This document shows, in pieces, positions 56,568 to 64,000 of a DNA stretch of 64,000 bases. The stretch lies in NCBI RefSeq assembly GCF_932274485.2, contig NC_065885.2, positions 32,315,062 to 32,379,061 of the forward strand, read 5' to 3'. A program made the translations under genes and the position numbers. Under the pieces are notes generated by a model. It ran no database searches and was not told where the DNA came from. It saw nothing but the letters and a program-made list of their open reading frames with translations. Positions within the stretch are counted from its first letter, which is position 1; the number at the start of each line of letters is the position of its first letter. This DNA comes from Patella vulgata. Its lineage: Eukaryota; Mollusca; Gastropoda; Patellidae.

Positions 56568-57059
56568 TATTTAATACCTAAGACTAGTTATCTTTAACTT
56601 TTCATATATAAAAGTTTGGAAACCTTGTGTATTATAATAGTAAGCGTAAAAACATTGGTTATATGTATTGAAATAAGAGAGTGGGACTAGTGTAGCTGCA
56701 ATTTGTAGCCGTGATAATTCTTATCCACGGCTGCAATTGATCCGATACACTATTCGAATCTTTGAGCAAGTAAAATTAGGTTCAATTGCAAAATTTTATT
56801 TTCAACACATATTATCACAATTTGCATGGAAATAAGTAATTATGTTATAAATAGTGAAGAGTGGAACACTGAAATCATAATCTTATGTTACCGAACAGTT
56901 TTTCTGCATTTTCGAGTGGCAGTGACACCACGTGTCCATTTTAAATTGCACAGAAATTTCGCATAGCAGTTGAGTTTAATCAAATCATATAATTATACGG
57001 TAGCCTAAGGTTTCATCTTTATCTCAATAGGAATTGGTTTATATGTTAAGTTATGTACA

Positions 57060-57245
57060 GGGCCCTTATTCACGAAAACTTAAACTAAGATACAATCGAA
57101 ATTTTAAGAAATACTGCAATTCGATTGGCTGACCAGTAAAATCAATTTACAAATATCCAATTTGCATATTGGTCAGCCAATCGAATTGCAGTATATCTTA
57201 AAATTTCGATTGTATCTTAGTTTAAGTTTTCGTGAATAAGGGCCC
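57060..57245. mobile_element. Foldback MITE with near-perfect 76 bp arms
   Basis: 186 bp. Left arm GGGCCCTTATTCACGAAAAC, TTAAACTAAGATACAATCGA, AATTTTAAGAAATACTGCAA, TTCGATTGGCTGACCA; the right arm is its reverse complement with one difference. The loop is about 34 bases. No coding frame. Confidence 0.92.
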
Positions 57246-57498
57246 AGTAGCCTACAGTTTGGGGTCAGTGTAATTGGAAATTAAGGGAGTTAATAGGCCA
57301 GTAACTTTTTGTAGTCAAATCACTACTAAACTTGCTCAAAGGAAGGCCTTAGGACGGTCCACTACTGTGGATGGAGCAAGACGGGAGACATCAGTAGTAG
57401 AACCATTTCTAGGACTAGTGGAGTGTTGCACTTTGAGTTTTAAAAGTATTGATATATTTCGGAATGCAACTGAAGCACGTGGTAAACCTGCCAAATTA

Positions 57499-57520
57499 AA
57501 AAAAAAAAAAAAAAAAAAAA
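57499..57520 (+). repeat. Poly-A tract
   Basis: About 22 consecutive A. No retroposed gene body was recognised upstream. Confidence 0.7.
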
Positions 57521-58119
57521 CACACCCGTATTTACGGTTACCCTAAACAAAATTCTTATTCCTCTCTAATAAAATATAATGCTCATGTAAACTAAAAAAA
57601 AAAGTAGCCTACGTGCTTGACTGACCTAGATTCAGTTGTTTGGTTATTTGTTTTGGATACTTTGGGGACTTATCTTTAATTTTTGTAGCGGACTTATAGT
57701 CTAAACTTAATACCTTCTGGGATATTCAAGTTATTAGTATTTCGCTCAGAATCGGGGCATTGTAGGCCTCATATAGGCCAATAATAATATAGGATCATGA
57801 AAACAACACACAAACTCAAATAATTTTTGGGGTGGGGGTATATACTTCGCGAACTTATATATAATTTCTTATTAGGTCGTAACTGAATTCTTTCTGCGGC
57901 ATTAAAGACTCACAACGGTCCAGTTGCCAGAAATGGAATTAGTGAATTCAATAAGAAACAATTGAGAAAAAAATCTAACATGACTCCCAAACAAGGTCGA
58001 CGGGAAAATGAGTTTTGTCCATCGGATTTGAGATTACGATTACCCGCCAAAATACCAATATGCACACCATCTTTGCTCTTTCAAAACCAAGCAATCATTA
58101 TTATTGGAAATTCTTATTT

Positions 58120-58730
58120 TCGGTGGTTGGAGGGGCAAAGTCCAAGGTTCAGAGGGCAAAGGCGCGAGTTTCAACTAGGGGTATTGGATGTCTGCCCCAG
58201 AAATTTTTGAAAAACAGACTGTCGGAAATGCAATTTGGCAGTATTTCAGGCACTGATCGTCGAGATAAACAGATCTGACCAGATACCGCCTGTCGCCATA
58301 CCACATAGTTTATCCAATCTTAGTGTAACTTGTCAAACGAAGAGACTTGCCAACCTCGACGAAGCCCCATCATGAGCGCCAAAGTAGCGAGCCCTTAGGC
58401 AGGGTATGGGGAAATGCAGTTTGGCAGTATTTCAGGCACTGATCGTCGAGATAAACAGATCTGACCAGATACCGCCTGTCGCCATACCACATAGTTTATC
58501 CAATCTTAGTGTAACTTGTCAAACGAAGAGACTTGCCAACCTCGACGAAGCCCCATCATGAGCGCCAAAGTAGCGAGCCCTTAGGCAGGGTATGGGGGAC
58601 CTCCCCCAGAAAATTTTGAAAAATAAACAGCCGGAGATGCAGTCTTACAGTATTCAGGCACCAATTGTCGAGAGAGGGATCCGAACAGAGAGGGGTGTGT
58701 CAAACGAACGGAGTGGTGGATCAAAGTGGA
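58120..58730. mobile_element. hAT-like repeat relative, with internal tandem duplication
   Basis: The sequence from GGTGGTTGGAGGGGCAAAGT onward matches, on the opposite strand, the right half of the element at 38538-39117 (CAGAAATTTTTGAAAAACAG, GCAGTATTTCAGGCACT, CGTCGAGATAAA). Terminal repeats are not preserved. It contains the 186 bp duplication listed separately. Confidence 0.7.
58225..58596. repeat. 186 bp tandem duplication, nearly identical
   Basis: Units 58225-58410 and 58411-58596 are identical apart from about one base (GAAATGCAATTTGG versus GAAATGCAGTTTGG). Confidence 0.92.
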
Positions 58731-58971
58731 TGAATTCTTGCCACGTTGAAGGCATACCCAAAAACTTTGAGGATCGTACAAACCACTCGTGGTTTAAATA
58801 CGTGTTATTGTTTGTATAGGTTTGCAGCAGGATGGGTTCACTAAGAAATCACTATCGGGCTCTACAAGTGTATGACTGAATGGGAATGTGGGATTTAATC
58901 ACCGTAGAACTTACTGATTACCGAAAGATCAAAAATACTTTTTTTTTTCTAAATTATTGGGGGAGGGGGGC

Positions 58972-59150
58972 CAGGCCCGTAGTCAGAGGGGGGAAAAAGG
59001 GGGGGGGGGAGGCAATGCCGAAAAAATGTCCCCCCCCCCCCCGAAAAAAAAATTGCCGACCATCGCTCTAAAATGCCTACTGGCTGTGCCCCCCCCCCCC
59101 CTTAAAAACTTCACTGACCCTCCGAAGCTAGCAAGCTGGCTACAGGCCTG
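58972..59150. mobile_element. hAT-like MITE
   Basis: Ends CAGGCCCGTAGTCAG and (reverse) CAGGCCTGTAGCCAG agree at 13 of 15 bases. The interior is made of G-, C- and A-runs. The flanks are G-rich, so a target duplication cannot be judged. Confidence 0.65.
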
Positions 59151-59577
59151 GGGGGCGGGGGCAAACAGAGGGCAGACCAGATTTATGGGAGTGACGGGAA
59201 AAAATCTTAAAATCTCAAGTCATTATAATTTACTCCTTTAAGTCCTTATAATTGATCCAAGCGGTGATTATTTGATGTTTCGTTTCAGCTTAAAAAAATA
59301 ATCAAAATGACCGATAATTCTTTTCCAAGAGAATTAATTAGGCCTAAATATTTTAACAGTTGAATTTCGTTTATTGTGGCTTCATATACGGTTGTAAAAA
59401 AATTTCATGCCTAATTCACATTGGATGTAGGCATGATGGTTGAGATTTAAATGGATTTGAACTGGTGAATCGATTAGGTTAAGTCTCGATTAACAAGTAC
59501 CAATTAAGTACTATCTATACTATCTTAAACCATATCTTAGTCCCAAAATGATCTAGGTTGTGTCGAGTCGGTGTTAC

Positions 59578-59606
59578 CCCCCCCCCCCCCTCTCTCTCTC
59601 TCTCTC
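59578..59606 (+). repeat. C-run and (CT)n microsatellite
   Basis: A run of about 13 C followed by about nine CT units. Confidence 0.85.
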
Positions 59607-59777
59607 TTATATTTCGACCCAATCTAACTTGGATGAAAATTATTCGGGATAGTGGACAGGTTTTGCGCATCCTCAATCACAACAGCGAGATAAATATCCT
59701 CAACAACAATTTCTAAAAAATACGAAGATGTTGCGATTGCTTCACTAAAATAACGCGAGAAAAAGTGATAATTCAAT

Positions 59778-59789
59778 GGTCACGTGACC
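59778..59789. promoter_or_regulatory. Palindromic E-box before the Raf start codon
   Basis: A perfect 12-base palindrome GGTCACGTGACC lies 21 bases before the ATG. The core GTCACGTGAC is the extended E-box (M-box/CLEAR-like) bound by the USF and MITF/TFE families in animals. Function here is inferred from the motif and position only. Confidence 0.45.
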
Positions 59790-59810
59790 GTCTTGCGCAA
59801 AGTAGGTAAT

Positions 59811-62800
59811 ATGGCGGTAGTCGATAGACCCACAATGAACGGGGATATTGCAAATTTTAGTATAGGCCATCGTGAAGAAGACCCGTTTGTCTCAACAAGC
59901 CTTCAAGATGAGGTGAGGTTTTTAGGGTTTTACTTTATTTGCATACAGCAAATGATATGCGAAAGCGGAATGCACAATCACCAAAAGTGTACCTGTAAAT
60001 ACTGTCAGTGTCACTCATTCTTCTGTAAAAAAAAAAAGAAAAAAAAAAGTCAGACAGACCGTGTAATTTGCACCGAATCTTCCCTAAAAAAAATCGTCTG
60101 GTTGATAATGATGCAAACGATGTCATGCTGGACACACTTGGTGTATTATGTATTGTTTAAGGAATGTTGATATATTAATTATATAGCATGATATGTGATA
60201 GATGATTTAATGGGTTTTACAGACTCCCTGATCCTGATACCATTTTTGGGGTCACTGCCACCTTTGTTTACACGCAAATGACTCAGTACCTCAAAGAAAC
60301 CATTAATCATTGTTATTGTTTATGATAATACTTTCTTTAACATAGATTTGTGTGATTTCCTCCCTCCAGCCTCTTTGGCCCTGATAGTGTCATTCTACTT
60401 CAACTTGTATACCACTGTATTTTATCCCGATCTTGAGGTCCCTTTTTATAATAATGATTTTAAATGTAAACTGTTTTCTTAACAACAATAATAATAATAA
60501 ACCTTTTTCTTAACAATAATATACGTGTAGAAGAACATCCAGTACAATCAAATTAAAATGATAATTTGATGTTTGTTGTTTATTTCTTGCAATATCAATG
60601 TCATCCTTGAGTGGAATTTAGCGATTGAGCACATTAAAAAACACAACACAATTTATATGGAAAACAATCACTGGTTTATAGACATATAGCACAACGTTTC
60701 GACAAGTATTCTCTTATCGCTTTCAAGGACAAATGTCTATGTAGTTTGTCTTCTCCGCAGGTTTGTCTTGTCAGTTTTGTTTAGTCTAATTTAGTGTGTA
60801 GCGCTGTCCATCTGAGCTTACCACTAAGCTTATAATTTATTTATTTTATTTTTGATTTTTACTCTACCATGCCAGTATATTGCAATCAAACATATTTCTA
60901 TTTTTGGGCTGTTTACATGTATAGTACAAACCCACTTGTTTCAAAATCCTTACAAAATGCAACCTTATATTGTATGTACGAATGTACAAGCAGTTTGATT
61001 TACCAAAGCCTTAAAGGTGATGTGTTTTGAACACCAATTTTAAAGAAAATATGTCACATACCAAAGTGTTAAGTAAAGCATTTCTACAATTAGCTTATTC
61101 CTTTTTTGCAACCGAGATAGCATTTCTACCATAATATTAATTTTATCAATAAAAGACAGTTTTCCTATTTCTTAACAAGTTGCTGTGGCATTATTGCTTA
61201 AGTGGATAGGGCTTTTGAATCAAATGTTTGCAAATTGATATGAGACTGATGTGATAGCATTTGAAAATAAAAAGGAGTTGTATTCATGCATATATGTAGG
61301 CCTACTTCAAATTTATCAAATAAGTTTACAAAATGTTTTACAGATCAGTCAAATTTCTGATTTTTTAAATTTAGTTTGGTTTATGTCTGACAGTAGTTCT
61401 TATTTTCTTAATTTTGAGTATGTGCTGGTCATGCAAAAGATGAACGTGTAATGTGTGGCTTAAAGTCACTACCGGTATGCATTTGAATTTCGGCATTCAG
61501 TTTTTATTTAAATTTCAGCATTCGGTTTGATTACAAGAATAATATCACACAAGATCAAAATTGGTGGACATTATTAGCCCAAAATTAAATCTATAGAGAT
61601 ATTTGCTAGACAATCAGTAACATATATATATATGAGCTTAAAATCTTTCTTTGAATTTGTAAGTTTATTTAAACTGTGTACTACTACTACTACATATTAT
61701 GTACCACTATTCAAAAAGTTTAATTTTATTTAGTGGCTTTAGTTGTAATGATATAACCCAGAGAGGCATGATTGAGTAACCTAGTAACTTTTGTCCCTTT
61801 ATGGATAAATGTGGGAAAGGTACATTTAGGTCTTATTTACAGTAGTAGAATGCCATTCAAAATTTTACCTTCTATACCCATTCTAAAAGTGAAGGTGGAT
61901 GAAACATTGTTTTGAAGCCAAGTTGCGTAAAATGCTTTGTAATATCATCTGTGAAACTTTATTTTTATGTGTATGTAGCATTAACTAAAATAAGTTTTGT
62001 TCTTTAATTTTAGTGCCTTATTATTATCGCTAGACTAGTGTGTCTGCAATTGCTTTATGCTTTTATTGTTTTTGAAATAGATGATTGAACAAGAAATGGT
62101 GGAAAGAGCTAATTAGAAAGTGATAATCTAGAAACAGTTTTCTTGATAAAAAGCTGATTACCCATATGCAATTAATATGTAATAATATGTCAATTCCGCC
62201 ATCGTACAGGATTAGACAGCAAGTCGGAATACCGAAATTATTATTGTATCTTCGAATACCGGAAGTGTTATTATAATGCACCGTCGAATACACAGAACTT
62301 AAAATATGATAACGCTTTCTGTACATTCAAAATTTTATTACATTATATTAAACAATTGCATAACAAGACACAATAACATAACATGTACATAACAATTTAC
62401 TTTGAATATTATAATTATCTAAAGTTGACTAAATAGCACATGTCATTCAAGCCTTACGATTGGCAGACCAATTGACTGACAGATTGTGTTTGTCCACACC
62501 TTTAAACCACTCTGAATTCATCTTTTCACTTTAAAATGTAGAATACTGTAGTACGGCCACTTGAATACTTAACGGCTAATTCCTTCTGTGTAGGTCGTGG
62601 AACTTTTAAAAATCTGCTATAATTTGCTGCTTGACGATCACACATTATGAATACAGTATTATTATAATGATAGTGGTTCTTCATCTCGGCAACTTATATA
62701 TATGTCGTTGTATTTGACGTGAGAAACTCAAATGATATACCAAGAGATTATAAAATTATCAAGGTAATCAACAAAGACCGACACATGTTTTATGTTCACA

Positions 62801-63610
62801 GATAATTGATTGGTGACTGCTTGTCGGTTAACACCCACTAATTGAAGGCTGGTCATTCGGATTATCCAATGTTATTTGTTAGCTAATCATGTGACAGGAC
62901 CGCTGATTGATGTCGTAGTTTGGAATATTCAGAATCAGGAGTACTCAAAACTTTTTTGGTTGAAGTACAGTAATAAGGAAATAAATTAATTTTATTTATT
63001 TTAATTCTGTGCTTACTGTTATGTGTATGGGAATTACAAACTTTTTTCGAGCTACAGTATACTGCAAGGATATGTGTACATGTTAAGCATTTTAACTTAA
63101 AGATACATTATGGGAGATTAGATACAGAGCTGACAGTTCTCGCTATAATACATGTAGTTAAAAACTAGATAATGTAAATTTCAGTCAAATTGATCCACTT
63201 TGAACCGAGAATTTAGCGATTGAATTTCCGGCCTAGTCTCGATCATCATTACTAAAGTCGGTACGATAAAAAACATAGTCTTGATTATCCTTTTCCTGAT
63301 TTAATCATGAATGAAATTTGAGCAGCAGATCGGATGGTAATCCCGTAAATATCGCAGACATCGAGAGTTGATTGTGGCCTGGAAAAGTTAATTAATGTCT
63401 AATTAATAATTTAGATAACATTGCAGGCCTAAAGAAAGTCCTGCAATAGGCCTTTTTAGTTTAACTCTTGCATAATGTATGTTTAACAATGGTTATTGTT
63501 GTTTGCAGATTGAAAATATACGCACAGTTATTAAAGTTACAAGATTAAAATTGGAGGAAATGAATGCAGAATTTGGTAAACATCAGCATCCACCACCTAT
63601 CTATCTAATG
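59811..63610 (+). CDS. BRAF: Raf (BRAF-type) serine/threonine kinase, exons 1-2 (open at right edge)
   Basis: Exon 1 (59811-59912, 34 codons) starts MAVVDRPTMNGDIANF and ends SLQDE at GAG|GTGAGG. Exon 2 (63509-63610, exactly 34 codons) reads IENIRTVIKVTRLKLEEMNA then EFGKHQHPPPIYLM, ending at ATG|GTAATT. It matches human BRAF [20 protein letters not shown] plus KFGGEHNPPSIYLE, the BRAF-specific helix-hairpin region that binds MEK/KSR partners, and human BRAF exon 2 is also 34 codons with phase-0 ends. The NGD in exon 1 matches NGDM of human BRAF. Ras-binding, C1 and kinase domains lie beyond the window. The ATG is in good context (A at -3, G at +4). Confidence 0.9.
63101..63482 (+). mobile_element. 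TTAA-type MITE abutting Raf exon 2
   Basis: 382 bp flanked by TTAA at 63097-63100 and 63483-63486; ends AGATACATTATG and (reverse) ACATACATTATG. The right TTAA is 22 bases before the acceptor AG (63507-63508) of Raf exon 2. Best full-length copy in the window. Confidence 0.85.
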
Positions 63611-63919
63611 GTAATTATGATTTTAAAAACATTATTTTTATTCTCAAACAAATATACATTCACTTGTGACTAGCTACCATAACTGTGACTTGATTTTCTG
63701 TGTTTAAACATCTGTCATTTGTGGTTTTTAAATAGTGTGCATACACTATAATACATCGCACCTTCCCTTATATTGTCTGTCATGTTTACTAAGCCTATAC
63801 TAGATGGAGTAGATGTATTCTTGATAATCATGTCCCCTTGCTCAACCAGAGAGAATCTTGGTCTGACTCACTTTTGACTTGAAATCTTTGAGCAAATTGT
63901 TTTAACGCTTGCATGTTAG

Positions 63920-64000
63920 ATCATAGTTTCTTTCAATGAGTCACGATGTCTGGTTTCGATTCCCCACTTGTAATTGACAAGGAGTAGGATCACCTGTCCA
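63920..64000 (+). repeat. SINE family B head, cut by window edge
   Basis: GGTTTCGATTCCCC (B box) then TTGACAAGGAGTAGGATCAC match the family B order in forward orientation; the rest lies outside the window. Confidence 0.7.

Larger units (their letters stand above)
52395..59810. other. Gene-free, repeat-rich space between NUDT16 and Raf
   Basis: 52400-53060 carries weakly periodic phrases (GATGGTCCCTAT, TTTTGTGC, GGTTCC) like an old tandem repeat. It also contains a Tc1-like remnant, a LINE tail, a foldback MITE, hAT-like repeats and several simple repeats, listed separately. 57246-57930 shows nothing but poly-A runs. No host coding gene is supportable. Confidence 0.6.

Noticed and set aside
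57274-57546. 90-codon frame ending in poly-lysine
   Set aside because: It simply reads through a poly-A tract, with no recognisable domain or splice context.
59784-60170. Longer open frame around Raf exon 1
   Set aside because: Its upstream start would be GTG, and the part after 59912 runs through a consensus GTGAGG donor into A-rich intron sequence; the ATG at 59811 matches BRAF better.

Overview
The window is eukaryotic, A+T-rich and intron-rich. It is most likely from a mollusc or another lophotrochozoan. That placement is an inference from the protein families (an ApeC domain, F-type-lectin-like and C-type-lectin modules in one mosaic protein, and invertebrate-style SETMAR, SUMF1, NUDT16 and Raf orthologues) and from the dense tRNA-derived SINEs, MITEs and Tc1, pogo and hAT remains. 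No prokaryotic, viral or retroviral element was recognised.

Layout. (1) 550-27365, minus strand: the 5' part of a very large mosaic extracellular gene. I resolved 23 coding exons whose phases chain without a break (4316 nt, about 1438 residues). In order they encode a signal peptide, EGF, ApeC, kringle, EGF, F-type-lectin-like, F5/8C, PAN/apple, CUB, CUB, C-type lectin, four LDLa repeats and a fibrinogen/neurexin-IV-like module. The gene runs off the left edge. This is the most unusual object in the window and a plausible secreted or surface recognition protein. (2) 30.5-34.7 kb, plus: a five-exon gene for a 619-residue low-complexity protein with a short coiled coil, seven ~17-residue Lys/Pro repeats and three Ser-Ser/Cys-Pro-acidic motifs. 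I do not recognise its family. (3) 38135-39925, plus: a two-exon SETMAR-like histone lysine methyltransferase without a transposase domain; a hAT-like element lies in its intron. (4) 40761-48713, minus: an eight-exon SUMF1 (formylglycine-generating enzyme) orthologue, 374 residues, with both active-site cysteines. (5) 50147-52394, plus: a three-exon NUDT16-like Nudix hydrolase. (6) 59811 to beyond 63610, plus: the first two coding exons of a Raf (BRAF-type) kinase, leaving at the right edge.

The genes are independent single-copy metazoan genes on both strands; I see no operon-like relation between them. The space between and within them is crowded with repeats: two tRNA-derived SINE families sharing a 3' tail, a ~380 bp MITE family with TTAA target duplications that repeatedly lands within ~25 bp of splice sites, hAT-like MITEs (one nested in a SINE with a perfect 8 bp duplication), foldback elements, Tc1-like and pogo-like remnants, one LINE tail and several minisatellites.

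Limits: exon boundaries come from reading splice consensus, frame and homology by eye. Domain names rest on remembered family signatures, not on a search. Repeat boundaries without stated duplications are approximate.
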